Assembly: GCA_963812505.1 (NCBI GenBank) | Contig: CAWEVM010000019.1 | Location: forward strand, 1-64,000 | Origin: JAMXLO01 sp963812505 | GTDB taxonomy: Bacteria > Pseudomonadota > Alphaproteobacteria > Acetobacterales > Acetobacteraceae | Length of the DNA: 64,000 nucleotides | Direction: 5' to 3' | Shown here: positions 17,956-27,257 of the stretch, piece after piece | Numbering within the stretch: the first letter of the stretch is position 1 | Layout of the letters: each line of letters opens with the position of its first letter | Program-made: the position numbers and the translations under genes | Notes under the pieces: model-generated | The model's input: the letters and a program-made list of their open reading frames with translations, nothing else | The model's database searches: none | Told to the model about the DNA's origin: nothing

Positions 17956-19019
17956 GCCAGCATTTCTCGACAGCCCAGATCGTCGATCGCCAGAAAAATG
18001 CGCTCCATGTGATTCCACCAGATGACGGGGGGAATGTCGTATGCCGCCTGCCATACAGGCGTCGCCATTTGCCATAAGACCGCCCAGCGATAGTCGTCGT
18101 CCAGCGATGGACGGTCGTAGCCACGCACGCCATGGGCGAGCAACGTCGCGTGGTAGCGGTCCAGCAAGGCGGGTTCCAGGCGGTGCCGCCGATCGGGGTA
18201 CCAGTGGAGCGCCATCATGTAGGCGAGGTCACTGGTGGCGATGCCGATCCGCCAGCCGTCCCAGTCGAACAGTCGCAGATCGTCACCGCCGTCGCGCGGC
18301 AGGAAGACGTTCCACACATGCGCGTCGCCGTGAATGAGCGTGACGTTGCGATGCGTATGATAGCGTTGGAGCAGGCGCGGTCCGGCATCAAGCAATCGCT
18401 CGTACAGGGTCCGACGTTCGTGCGATAGGCAATCGCCGAGGCGGTCGACGAAGCGGGCGAGGTGCTCTGCGAGCTCCTGCAGCATGCGGTCCGACGCCGC
18501 TCCGTCCCGCCACGTGCCGATCGTGCTGCCCAGCCGCGGATCGTCCCACCATGCGGCATGGAACCGGGCCCATGTATCGACGATCCTCTCGCACTGCTCC
18601 GTCGTGGGAGGCAAAGGCCACACGGTGGCGAGCAAGTGAGTGTCGGTCAGGTCCTCGAGCAGCAGATGCCAGGACCTTGTCCTTGGGTCGCAATGCGCCT
18701 CGAAGCAGCGTGGCACGGTGCGTCGCGGCAGTGACGCGGCGACGTTGGTGTAGAATGCCACTTCCTGGCGACCAGCATTCCAGCGGGTGTCCACGCGATC
18801 CGGATGGGGTGTCTTCAGAATCACGGAACGTGGCGCCTCGGTGGCGTCATTATCGTAGACGAGGCGCAGGCGCATGATCTGCGAGAGGATGGTGGGACGG
18901 GAGCTCTCGACGACCACGTCGCGCACGCGGGCATCACCGAGCGCGCCGGCACGGCGCAGTGCATCGGTGAGGCGCGCTGGGTCAGCGGCCGCTGGCAGGT
19001 GTTGCGTCGTCAAGACCAT
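17952..19019 (-). CDS. Aminoglycoside-phosphotransferase-like small-molecule kinase
   Basis: A 355-aa kinase-fold protein of the ecdysteroid-kinase/APH group. The catalytic loop is LIHGDAHVWNVFLP (HGDxHxxN) and the metal-binding segment is LFDWDGWRIG. ATP-site lysine is in SVILKTPHP. Members phosphorylate small hydroxylated compounds; nothing here specifies which. It is coupled to the HAD hydrolase that follows, a kinase/phosphatase-like pair. Confidence 0.8.
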   Translation of the reverse strand: MVLTTQHLPAAADPARLTDALRRAGALGDARVRDVVVESSRPTILSQIMRLRLVYDNDATEAPRSVILKTPHPDRVDTRWNAGRQEVAFYTNVAASLPRRTVPRCFEAHCDPRTRSWHLLLEDLTDTHLLATVWPLPPTTEQCERIVDTWARFHAAWWDDPRLGSTIGTWRDGAASDRMLQELAEHLARFVDRLGDCLSHERRTLYERLLDAGPRLLQRYHTHRNVTLIHGDAHVWNVFLPRDGGDDLRLFDWDGWRIGIATSDLAYMMALHWYPDRRHRLEPALLDRYHATLLAHGVRGYDRPSLDDDYRWAVLWQMATPVWQAAYDIPPVIWWNHMERIFLAIDDLGCREMLA

Positions 19020-19182
19020 CCCGCGCCTTTCGATGAGGCTTGCGAAGCTCGATCGCTACGTTGGCCAATTCGGCAAGCAGCACCATGGCCAGTTCCTCGA
19101 CCGCGAGTTCGACCCCCTCAAGTGCCAGTTCCCGGCGGTGGCTGGGCTCGACGTTCTCAGTCGCCGGTTTGTTCAATGACAT
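18982..19182 (-). CDS. Small hypothetical protein
   Basis: A 66-aa frame with an acidic, helical, leucine/valine-rich middle (ELALEGVELAVEELAMVLLA). Its end overlaps the start of the kinase gene by 38 nt on the same strand. No family is recognised. The amphipathic helix and position make a small helper protein possible, but it may not be expressed. Confidence 0.4.
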   Translation of the reverse strand: MSLNKPATENVEPSHRRELALEGVELAVEELAMVLLAELANVAIELRKPHRKARDGLDDATPASGR

Positions 19183-19246
19183 CCCGGTTTTTATCATGCA
19201 AGGATCACCGCACGACGTGATTACAGTCAGATGTATGAGCCGCGGC

Positions 19247-20584
19247 TCACACCGGGAGGCTCACCGTCGCCTTGACCCCGCTCATGGGCCGGTTGGCCAG
19301 TGTCACATCGCCGCCATGCGCCCGCAGAATGTTCCGGGCGATCGGCAAGCCAAGCCCAACGCCACCGGTTTCCCGATTGCGCGACGGTTCGCCACGGTAG
19401 AATGGCTCTAACACGCGCTCCAGTTCACCGGGCGGAATGCCGGGGCCATCATCCTCAACCTCGATCACCACCACGCCGCCCGCTGGCGGGTTGAGCGTGA
19501 TCCGCGCAGAACCGCCATAGACCACGGCGTTGGACACCAGATTGGCGAATGCCCGCTTCAGCGCCAGCGGCCGTCCTTGCACTGTCAGGTGCGGCGGGCC
19601 CTCATAGGCTAGCCTGGTCGCGGCTTCCGGGCGGGTGTCGCCGGTCTCATCCAGCACAGTGCGCAGAAGTTCTGCCAAATCCAGTGACGCCACCGGCTCG
19701 GTGGTCCGCGCGTCCCTGCCGAACGCGAGGGTCGCTGAGACCATCGCCTCCAGTTCCTCGAGATCGGCCAGCATCTTGCCCCGTTGCTCATCGTCCTCGA
19801 CGAATTCTGCACGCAGCTTCAAACGGGTGATCGGCGTGCGCAGGTCATGGCCGATGGCGGTCAGCAATTCGGTGCGGTCCTGCACGAAGCGACGGATGCG
19901 CGCCGCCATAGTGTTGAACGCTGCGGCGGCGGTGGCGACCTCCGATGGACCGCCTTCCGGCAATGGTGCCGCGTTCACGTCACGCCCCAGCGCCTCGGCC
20001 GCCGCGGCAAGCGTCCGCACCGGGGCGGTAAGCCGCCGCACCGCCCATACAGTCAATCCGGCGGCAGTGATGGTCATCAGCAGGAAGGCGGCAAGGAACC
20101 GCGGCGAGTGCCAGGGCCGCACCGGCTCGACCGGCACCGTCAGGTCCAGCCAGTCGCCATCCGGGATTCGCATGGCGATGATGAGCCGATGTCGGTCATG
20201 GTCAGCCAGGATGCGCAGCCCGCGCCAGTGTGGCACGCCCATCAGCGGCACCAGATTGAGGTTGATACGCAGCAGCCGCTGTCCGAGCGGCAACTCATCC
20301 GGTAGCTCGGGGGTTGGTGGATCACGCGCCAATTCGGCGGTGACGCCTGGGGCATGATGCAGATCGTCGAGCACCGCTTCGCGCCGCTCTGGGGCTGTCA
20401 TCATCACGGTGCGGTAGAGGCTGATCACCTTCACGGCGATTTCGCGCGTCTGGGCCAGGCGTAGGGCATCGACCCGGTCAAGCGCGTGAATGGTCAGCCC
20501 CGCGATCTGCACCACGACCAGGCCGGCGATCAGAACGAGTGCCGTGCGCGCGGCGAGGCTGCGCGGCCAGAAGTGCAGCCTCAC
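19247..20584 (-). CDS. Sensor histidine kinase (EnvZ/OmpR type)
   Basis: A 445-aa membrane kinase: N-terminal transmembrane helix (AARTALVLIAGLVVVQIAGL), periplasmic sensor of about 120 residues, second membrane segment (FLLMTITAAGLTVWAVRRL) and HAMP. The H-box is TAIGHDLRTPITRLKL with the phospho-accepting His. The ATPase has N-box FANLVSNAVVYGG, G1 DDGPGIPPGE and G2 GVGLGLPIARN. It overlaps the response regulator gene by 4 nt (20581-20584), so they are co-translated. The stimulus is unknown; a secreted small protein gene lies divergently upstream of the pair. Confidence 0.9.
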   Translation of the reverse strand: MRLHFWPRSLAARTALVLIAGLVVVQIAGLTIHALDRVDALRLAQTREIAVKVISLYRTVMMTAPERREAVLDDLHHAPGVTAELARDPPTPELPDELPLGQRLLRINLNLVPLMGVPHWRGLRILADHDRHRLIIAMRIPDGDWLDLTVPVEPVRPWHSPRFLAAFLLMTITAAGLTVWAVRRLTAPVRTLAAAAEALGRDVNAAPLPEGGPSEVATAAAAFNTMAARIRRFVQDRTELLTAIGHDLRTPITRLKLRAEFVEDDEQRGKMLADLEELEAMVSATLAFGRDARTTEPVASLDLAELLRTVLDETGDTRPEAATRLAYEGPPHLTVQGRPLALKRAFANLVSNAVVYGGSARITLNPPAGGVVVIEVEDDGPGIPPGELERVLEPFYRGEPSRNRETGGVGLGLPIARNILRAHGGDVTLANRPMSGVKATVSLPV

Positions 20585-21303
20585 GCCCGCTCGACCGTCG
20601 CCGCCAGTACGTAGCCCCCGCCGCGGACTGTTTTGATAAGCTGGGCGTTGCGACCGTCATCCTCCAGCTTGCGTCGTAAGCGGCTGATCGCGACGTCGAT
20701 CGCCCGGTCGAACGGACCGGCCTGGCGGCCACGCAGAAGGTCGAGGAGCATGTCCCGCGTTAACACGCGGTTGGCACGTTCGACCAGCGCCACCAGCAGG
20801 TCGTACTCGCCACCGGTGAGCGCCACCTCGGCACCGTCCGGATTGAGCAGCCGCCGCCGCGCCGGCACCAGCGTCCAGCCGGCAAAGCGCATGTTCCGCG
20901 ACGACGTTTCGACACGCCGCTCCCTGGCATCGCCGGCGCGACGCAGCACGGCGCGGATTCGCGCCAGCAGTTCGCGCGGATTGAACGGCTTCGGCACGTA
21001 GTCGTCGGCGCCAAGTTCGAGCCCGATGATCCGGTCGGTCTCCTCGCCCATCGCGGTCAGCATGACGATAGGCACCTCGGACTGGCTGCGGAGCCAGCGC
21101 GCGAAGTCCAGGCCTCCCTCGCCCGGCAGCATCAGGTCGAGCACCACCAATTGGTAGTGGCCGTTGACGAAGGCACGGCGCGCCTCCCTGGCGTCCCGCA
21201 CCGCGGTGACGCGCATCTGGTGCTTTTCCTCCAGGAAGCGGGCGAGCAGGTCGCGGATCTCGCGATCATCGTCCACCACCATGATGTGCGGCGCTGGTTC
21301 CAT
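20581..21303 (-). CDS. OmpR-family response regulator
   Basis: A 240-aa regulator with an N-terminal receiver (acidic pocket in MVVDDDREIRD, phospho-acceptor Asp in VVLDLMLPGE, switch Thr in VMLTAMG, Lys in VPKPFNPREL) and a C-terminal winged helix (ALTGGEYDLLVALVERANRV; FDRAIDVAISRLRRKLEDDG). It binds DNA as a dimer when phosphorylated by the partner kinase. The 148-bp divergent gap to the small secreted protein gene is the obvious place for its operator. Confidence 0.92.
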   Translation of the reverse strand: MEPAPHIMVVDDDREIRDLLARFLEEKHQMRVTAVRDAREARRAFVNGHYQLVVLDLMLPGEGGLDFARWLRSQSEVPIVMLTAMGEETDRIIGLELGADDYVPKPFNPRELLARIRAVLRRAGDARERRVETSSRNMRFAGWTLVPARRRLLNPDGAEVALTGGEYDLLVALVERANRVLTRDMLLDLLRGRQAGPFDRAIDVAISRLRRKLEDDGRNAQLIKTVRGGGYVLAATVERA

Positions 21304-21451
21304 GACTGTGTAACATACGACGGTTTATGCCGTTTCGGCAGAGCCGCTTGCATTCCGTCGCAATTCGTCGCGTTGGCGACACATGGCAGCAACGCGAACG
21401 CGCCAAATTGTGTCTCACCGCGAGACGCGGACCATTATCCGGGAGAGTATT

Positions 21452-21871
21452 GTGCGAAAGACCATTCTGACAACGCTGGCCGTACTGACCATTGGCGGCG
21501 CCGCGACGGGAATCCTGATCGCCAACGCGCAACCGGCACCTCCGCCACCGGGGCAGGACGCACCGTCTGGCCGCCCACACTGGATGGGCTGGATGCAGCG
21601 CGGCGGTGAGGCCAGGCGTGGCGAGGCCATGCAGCGGTTGCGTACCTTCGCGTTGGTCTACCGCCAAGAGGATCGCAACCTCACGCCGCCGGACGTGCAG
21701 AAGATCGCCGAGGCGTTCTTGCTGTGGAACGGCAATCACACCTGGAAGGTGGTCGAGGTCGCACCAACTGCGGATGGCGCGATTGGCTTCGCACTCGCGA
21801 CCCAAGAAGGCTCGGTGATCGCCCGGTTCACGATGGACCCGCACACCGGCCGGGTGACCCGCACCGGCTGA
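21452..21871 (+). CDS. Small secreted protein divergent from the two-component system
   Basis: A 139-aa protein with a signal peptide (ILTTLAVLTIGGAATGILIA, then AQPAPPPPG), a proline-rich linker and a small domain with LTPPDVQKIAEAFLLWNGNH and a C-terminal beta strand pair ending FTMDPHTGRVTR, which recalls PepSY-like ends. No enzyme motif. The start is GTG at 21452, preceded by GGGAGAG; the longer frame to 21383 would hide the signal peptide. It is probably regulated by the divergent response regulator and may be its sensor's periplasmic partner. Confidence 0.65.
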   Translation: MRKTILTTLAVLTIGGAATGILIANAQPAPPPPGQDAPSGRPHWMGWMQRGGEARRGEAMQRLRTFALVYRQEDRNLTPPDVQKIAEAFLLWNGNHTWKVVEVAPTADGAIGFALATQEGSVIARFTMDPHTGRVTRTG

Positions 21872-22058
21872 TTACGTGATGCGGCGAGCGTGCACCTCAT
21901 CCGCCCGCCGCTGCCCGCGCTGCGCTCGATTGCCTGATTGCCAGCACCCGAACTGGCCGGCACCGATGCGCGCGCGGGCCCTTTCTTCGCGGACCCGAGG
22001 CCAGGGCTTGCCTGGTCTGCGCAGGCCATCGCACCCGCCAACTGTAACAGCGCAAAAT

Positions 22059-23324
22059 TCACTTCAGCATGGCCACCGCGGCATCGGACCCACGCAGGAT
22101 CTCCACCAGCCTGATGCGACTGACACGCGCCAACGCATCTTCATCTGGTTTTGGACACAATGTCTCCGCAGCGCGTTGCAATTGCCGGTCGTATTGCTCT
22201 GCGCTGCCGATTTGCCGCGCGGCCCCCTCGAATTGGCGCAGGCCACGCGCGGCTGCCTCCAACGCCTCGATCGTATCATCACCGGCCGCAGCGATTCCAG
22301 TCGATGGCGCGACCAATTGGTTTTCGACTTCCCTGGCAAAGCGCTCGCGACAGGCTGTGTCCACTTCGCGGCGAACCTGCTCGACACGATTGCGCCGTCG
22401 TGGCCGCTGCGCCGAGCAAAGCATGAGATCGCCCAGCATGATGGCGATCTGACGGGCTTCGACGGCGGCAGTCGTCAAGTCTGCGCTGGGCAGTGGCGAT
22501 TGCTCAATCCGCGTGAGCACGAAGTCGACAGCGCCGTCGACGGTCGCGCTGACCGTCGGGTCGTCATGCCGCCTGGCGAAGTCGTCGACCACCTGGATCA
22601 GCAGTTCGGAACGCGGCAGCCACCCCAATGCCAATGCAATCATCATCGCAAGCGGCTGGGCGCCGGCAGGTGCCACTGCTTCCAGGAGGGCGTGCAATTC
22701 CTCAGGCTCAGGGGCGGTCCCGGCCATCGCCCGGGCGACAACACGCAATAGGGGAAGTGCCTGGGCAAGCAGGCTGGATACAGCACTGGCCAGCGCCGTG
22801 TGATCGCGTTCTCGCAGACCGGTTTTTGCCGTCCAGTCGGCCGGCGTCGGCGCGGCAGCGAGAACCTTTGCGGCGGCCGGCCAAAGTTCGCCGCCGATCT
22901 CGACCAGTTCGCCAATGCCATCAGTCGACGAATGCTGGGCAGCCAGGGCGTCGATCGTGGCGGCTGTCGCGCCGAGACCGTCCCTCACCTGACCGGTCAG
23001 CGACTGGATCGTGGTGCGCGGTATTGACGGTGCGGCCAAGCTCCAACTGGCCGCCTCAACGATTAACGGTTGGAGCGGCGTGAACAGCAGTCGTGCTAGG
23101 CTGAGCTTGCGCCTCGGTCGCAACTCAGCGATGCGCCCGCGTAGCGGTGCGATGAGCTTGTCAGCATCACCGCGCTCGGCGAGAGCGTCGATGATCGTCA
23201 GGACACGATGAATCTGATCGTCCTGCGCGGCGGCAAGATCACGATGCAAGGTGCGCAGGTTCGGTCCGGTCAGCGAGGTCGAGGGGCCGTTGGTGGTCAA
23301 CTCAGCCTCCCGCCAACGCTGCAA
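22059..23324 (-). CDS. Unknown protein of a two-gene operon (second gene)
   Basis: A 421-aa, almost wholly helical protein, rich in Ala and Leu, without membrane segments or catalytic motifs that I recognise. It is translationally coupled to the preceding gene: that stop (23326) and this TTG start (23324) are adjacent. The pattern of repeated short helices with conserved Asp/Arg suggests a scaffold or alpha-solenoid. A GTG or TTG further in would also be possible, so the N-terminus is uncertain. Confidence 0.65.
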   Translation of the reverse strand: MQRWREAELTTNGPSTSLTGPNLRTLHRDLAAAQDDQIHRVLTIIDALAERGDADKLIAPLRGRIAELRPRRKLSLARLLFTPLQPLIVEAASWSLAAPSIPRTTIQSLTGQVRDGLGATAATIDALAAQHSSTDGIGELVEIGGELWPAAAKVLAAAPTPADWTAKTGLRERDHTALASAVSSLLAQALPLLRVVARAMAGTAPEPEELHALLEAVAPAGAQPLAMMIALALGWLPRSELLIQVVDDFARRHDDPTVSATVDGAVDFVLTRIEQSPLPSADLTTAAVEARQIAIMLGDLMLCSAQRPRRRNRVEQVRREVDTACRERFAREVENQLVAPSTGIAAAGDDTIEALEAAARGLRQFEGAARQIGSAEQYDRQLQRAAETLCPKPDEDALARVSRIRLVEILRGSDAAVAMLK

Positions 23325-23325
23325 G

Positions 23326-24450
23326 TCACAGAGTTTTCTCCAAGAGGGCTTCGTTGCGCGAAACGAGGTCGGATACCGTCACGCCCGTCCGCCAATCCTC
23401 CAATTGTTGCACCACCTTGCTGCGGTAGCGTGGCAGGTCGACTGCATTGCCAAGGCGGTAGCTCAGCCAGTGGTCAGCCTCGCGCGGAACAACCGGCACC
23501 AACGCGGCCATCTCGACCAGGGTGTCCGCCGTGTCGGGTGTGGTATCCCACAGAGCGCCTATTCGGTCCCAGCCATCGAGCAGCCAATCCGGCCTCGCCA
23601 GCAATCGCGCGATCTCACCTGGATCTCTTGCCCAATTTCTTAAGAGAGCCGCGATATTGCTGGCCGTGGCCTGCGCGTCGGCGAGCGTCGACTTTGCCAG
23701 CATGATGGTCAGGTCTGCGGCATTGGCGACCAGAATCGCCTCGTTCGCGTTCTCCTCCGGATTGCTGTCGGCATATTTGATGATCTCGCGGCGCACACGG
23801 ATCAGGCTGCCGATTGCCCTCGCCACCCTGGCAGGTTGCCTGACACCAACTCCCCGGAATAGCGCAGCAAGTTGTTCGAGGGCCGTTGCAATCGCGTCGA
23901 CCGTGCAACCAAGCTTCGGCGCCATGCGCGCTACCGCGCGCTTGCCGCGCTGTTCCAATTCGAGCGGAGGGGCCTGCTCGGGAGGGAGCGTACACTCGCC
24001 CTTTCGCTCCGTCTGACGCACCAATTCAAGGAGCAGGTCGAAGTTTGCCTGCAAGCGCTCCAGGTCATCGCTGTCCCGCGCTTTTTTTGCTGCTGTCACG
24101 GCGCCGCGACCGGCCAATCCTTCTGAGGCAACTTCGCGCGCCGTGTCGCGAATCGTGTCGGGCGTCACGCCACGCAGTTTGACGACCGCTTCAATGAGCC
24201 GTCGATCGTTCAGCGTGAGGGTGTAGAGGCTGGATATGTGATCCCAGGACAGGATATAGACGCCACGGCCCCCCGATGGATTTTGCACGACCAATTCCAG
24301 CGGGTTGCGCTCACCAGGCCGCGCGCGTGCACCGTTCAATTGTGGTGTGGTGAACGGAACTGCCACCCCACGCTCCAGAAACGTGGTTGGCAGGAAAGCA
24401 TCGACCGGTTGGACATCCGGGCGGAAAGCAGGTTGGGCAGTCGCGCTCAC
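23326..24450 (-). CDS. Unknown protein of a two-gene operon (first gene)
   Basis: A 374-aa protein. The N-terminal 90 residues contain AFLPTTFLERGVAVPFTTPQ and GRGVYILSWDHISSLYTLTL, which look like a conserved folded domain. The rest is helical, resembling the second gene's composition, so the two may form a complex. I recognise no family function. It is preceded by a 147-bp gap to the carbamoyltransferase end. Confidence 0.65.
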   Translation of the reverse strand: MSATAQPAFRPDVQPVDAFLPTTFLERGVAVPFTTPQLNGARARPGERNPLELVVQNPSGGRGVYILSWDHISSLYTLTLNDRRLIEAVVKLRGVTPDTIRDTAREVASEGLAGRGAVTAAKKARDSDDLERLQANFDLLLELVRQTERKGECTLPPEQAPPLELEQRGKRAVARMAPKLGCTVDAIATALEQLAALFRGVGVRQPARVARAIGSLIRVRREIIKYADSNPEENANEAILVANAADLTIMLAKSTLADAQATASNIAALLRNWARDPGEIARLLARPDWLLDGWDRIGALWDTTPDTADTLVEMAALVPVVPREADHWLSYRLGNAVDLPRYRSKVVQQLEDWRTGVTVSDLVSRNEALLEKTL

Positions 24451-24596
24451 TGTGGGCTTTCGCTGATTGACCGCGTATCATGCTACCCGTTCCGTCAACA
24501 TATCCTTTCTACTTATCCTTTTCCATGCGCATTGGATGCGGCGCGGGCTGCACGATCGGGCCTGACGCGGCACCTGCGCTGCCGGGCTGGCGGCGA

Positions 24597-26720
24597 TCAC
24601 GCCAATACGCCGGTCTCCACCCTCCACTGCTGGAGCCACCGCCGGAGCCGAAGTCCGCCATCCTTCGGCGGTGCGTCAACCGCGTGCCACGCAAGATATG
24701 CGCCGCCCTCCGCACCCAGAAGCAGCACGCCATCCATTGCCTTGGAGCGCCGCAGCGCCTCGAGCGCCTGCTGTGGCGTCTGCACGATCGGCCCGGCGAC
24801 ATTGAGCGAGGTGTTCACCGACACCTCGACGCCGACGCGCCTGCCCATCGCTCTCAGATAGGCGTGCGTGAATGCATCAGTGTCCTCGCGCACGATCTGG
24901 ATGCGGCTGGTGTTGTCGCGGTGAACCACCGCAGGGATATGGTGGATCGCGTCCGCGCGCGGCCGGACGGTCAGCACCATGTAGTTGTAGGCATTGTAGT
25001 CGTCGTCCGCGGCACCGTCCTGCAAATCGAACCAGCGATGCGCGGCCTCCAGCGTGAGCATCGGCGCGAGCGGACGGAACGGCTCGCGGAACTTGACCAG
25101 CCGGTTGATGGTTTCCAGCGTCCGCGGATTGCAGGGATTGGCGAGGATCGATCGATGGCCGAGCGCGCGCGGTCCGGTCTCGGCTGGGCCCTGGAACAGG
25201 CCCAGCACGCCATCCTGCGCAATGCAGCAGGCGAGCAGATCGGCAATGCGACCGCGATCGTCGCTCAGACGTTCCCAGCCGATCTCGCCGGTGTTGCGCA
25301 GCGCAGCCTCAATCGCGCCATCGCCAGGCGCCACGCCGCAATGGAATGCGTGACGCAGCTTCTCGCCAAGTGGCGCGCCATTTGACAGCGCGAAGTGATA
25401 CGCGGCACCGACCGGCACGCCGGCGTCGCTCGGCACCGGCGGCACCCAGATGTGCAGGTCCGGGTGCTGATCCAGCATCCGCATGTTGGCGATCGCGTTG
25501 AGCGCGGTGCCGCCGGTCAGCACCAGCCGCCTGCTGCCGGTGGTGCGCATCAGATGGCCGACGATGTGGAACAGCGCATCCTCGAATACGAGCTGCGTCG
25601 CCGCGGCCTTGTCAAAGCGAGCCTGGGAATCGACCTCGGCCGATGCGACATCGACGCGCATCACCGCGTCAGGATTCCACATCGCGTCGAGCGGAATGGG
25701 CGGCCCGATGATGTCGTGCAGCGCCTTGGTGTAGGGACGCGCCTGAAGGCTGCGCGGCCAGTTCGCCAGAGCGCGGTTGAGCCGCACCGTGCCGTCGGCC
25801 GCGAAGTGGAACAGCTCGCGAAGCTGCCGGTAATACGGATTGGTGAGACGTTCGCCATCGCCCCACGCAGCGGAGCCCATGAAGCGGCCCTCGCTGCTGA
25901 GGATCGTCCAGCCGCCTTGGGTCGAACTGATCATGCTGTAGAAGCCGCCCAGCGAGTCGAAGATGTCGCGATTGCGGTGGACCAGCGTGACCGCGTTGCC
26001 CTGCGCCAGGTAGAGCGAGATCGCGCCATCGTCGCCGATGCCGTCCAGTACGCTGATCATCACCGGCTCGTCGCTGCCGGCAAACGGCGACACCGCATAG
26101 GAGAAATAAGCGTGGTTGTCGTGATGCCGCATGCCGATGATCGGCATGGCTCGACGCAGCCCCAGTTGGCGCCCGAGTCGCTGTGGCGAGCGGAACGCGC
26201 GGGCGATGTGGCTCGCGTTCATCGGCGCGAAGTTCTGTGGCCGCAGGAAGACGCGGCTCGCCGGAAGTTCCTCGACAATGCTGCGAACCAAGGTGGCGGC
26301 GAGCGTGACGTAATCCCAGCTTGCGACGAACGCGTGAATCTGCCCTGGCTCGATCCCGATGCTGGCCAGCGTGGTCAGCGCGGCGTGCAGGCTCTGCTCG
26401 GGCCACGTGGTGCAGTGGCGGACGCCGGTGTAGCGCTCCTCCTCGTTGTTGCAGATCAGGCGGATGCCGTCGACGCGCGAGGCCTCGACCAGGGCGACGC
26501 CGCTGTTGTGTCCAGCAGGACCGATCCCCGCCAGGTAGACGCGCTCGCCGCGTCGCAGCTTCTCGGCGAAGGACGTGCCGCGTTCACGCGCATAGGCACT
26601 GTCTGGCGTCTGGAATCCATAGCGCGCGGCATATGCGCGCAGCAGAGGGCGACTGACGCGTTCCGCCAGTGCGCCGAGTACAGGGTGTGTCGGACCATAG
26701 TGTGCATAGCTGGTGGGCAT
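24597..26720 (-). CDS. NodU/CmcH-type carbamoyltransferase
   Basis: A 707-aa carbamoyltransferase with both domains of the family: the N-terminal Kae1-like metal/ATP domain (GPAGHNSGVALV; MRHHDNHAYFSYAVSPF; SVLDGIGDDGAIS; VLTGGTALNAIANMRM) and the C-terminal YrdC-like domain (FQGPAETGPRALGHRSILAN; VNTSLNVAGPIVQTP). Such enzymes transfer a carbamoyl group from carbamoyl phosphate, through carbamoyl-AMP, to a hydroxyl of a sugar or natural product. No biosynthetic neighbours are visible, so the acceptor (perhaps a surface glycan) is unknown. Confidence 0.9.
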   Translation of the reverse strand: MPTSYAHYGPTHPVLGALAERVSRPLLRAYAARYGFQTPDSAYARERGTSFAEKLRRGERVYLAGIGPAGHNSGVALVEASRVDGIRLICNNEEERYTGVRHCTTWPEQSLHAALTTLASIGIEPGQIHAFVASWDYVTLAATLVRSIVEELPASRVFLRPQNFAPMNASHIARAFRSPQRLGRQLGLRRAMPIIGMRHHDNHAYFSYAVSPFAGSDEPVMISVLDGIGDDGAISLYLAQGNAVTLVHRNRDIFDSLGGFYSMISSTQGGWTILSSEGRFMGSAAWGDGERLTNPYYRQLRELFHFAADGTVRLNRALANWPRSLQARPYTKALHDIIGPPIPLDAMWNPDAVMRVDVASAEVDSQARFDKAAATQLVFEDALFHIVGHLMRTTGSRRLVLTGGTALNAIANMRMLDQHPDLHIWVPPVPSDAGVPVGAAYHFALSNGAPLGEKLRHAFHCGVAPGDGAIEAALRNTGEIGWERLSDDRGRIADLLACCIAQDGVLGLFQGPAETGPRALGHRSILANPCNPRTLETINRLVKFREPFRPLAPMLTLEAAHRWFDLQDGAADDDYNAYNYMVLTVRPRADAIHHIPAVVHRDNTSRIQIVREDTDAFTHAYLRAMGRRVGVEVSVNTSLNVAGPIVQTPQQALEALRRSKAMDGVLLLGAEGGAYLAWHAVDAPPKDGGLRLRRWLQQWRVETGVLA

Positions 26721-26858
26721 CGGTTCAGCTTGCCTTGCCTGACAATTCCACTCCAGTGGGCGTCAGATGATGGCGTGACGCGGGCGCCTTAAGAACTTGG
26801 TGAGGAATTGCGGGGCTAGCTTGGGCATCTGAACAACCCAGGCAACCGGGGCATCGCG

Positions 26859-27257
26859 ATGCATCGCGCCGAGATCGATCTGGAACACAACCGGCTGATC
26901 CTGCGTTGGATCGACTCGCTCAATGTCTCCGACGTCGAGCTGCTACATGCCGAGGTGGCATCGCTGCTGCCGAAGCTGCGACCGGGGTTCGACTGCATCA
27001 GCGATACCACCGACATGCGGCCGGCTACGCCGCATGTGGCCGAGCACATCGGGCGACTCCAGGCTTTCCTGCACAAGGCGGGGATGCGATGGGTGGTGCG
27101 CATCGTGGGCAGGGGCGATGGAGCGCAGCGCGCCGCAACCCAGATGGACCGCACGGCGGAGGCGGCCGGGTATGCGACCATCCACGTGGCTTCGGAGGCG
27201 GAGGCGCTGGTTGTGTTGAGCCAACCTCAGCCGGTGACGACGTCCGACGCCCGGTAG
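26859..27257 (+). CDS. STAS/SpoIIAA-like small protein
   Basis: A 132-aa alpha/beta protein that starts with a two-strand hairpin (EIDLEHNRLILRW), then FDCISDTTDMRPATP, a long helix and WVVRIVGRG, and ends with a strand-helix. This arrangement resembles the STAS/SpoIIAA-like fold, used for lipid binding or anti-sigma-type regulation. The assignment rests on pattern only. Its end overlaps the convergent serB remnant by 31 nt. Confidence 0.5.
   Translation: MHRAEIDLEHNRLILRWIDSLNVSDVELLHAEVASLLPKLRPGFDCISDTTDMRPATPHVAEHIGRLQAFLHKAGMRWVVRIVGRGDGAQRAATQMDRTAEAAGYATIHVASEAEALVVLSQPQPVTTSDAR

Noticed and set aside
19237..19252. Palindrome gagccgcggctc, also partly at 36508
   Set aside because: Short GC palindromes are expected by chance at this base composition, and two partial copies are not enough to call a repeat family.
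25395..26792. 465-codon plus-strand frame
   Set aside because: Antisense shadow of the carbamoyltransferase gene.
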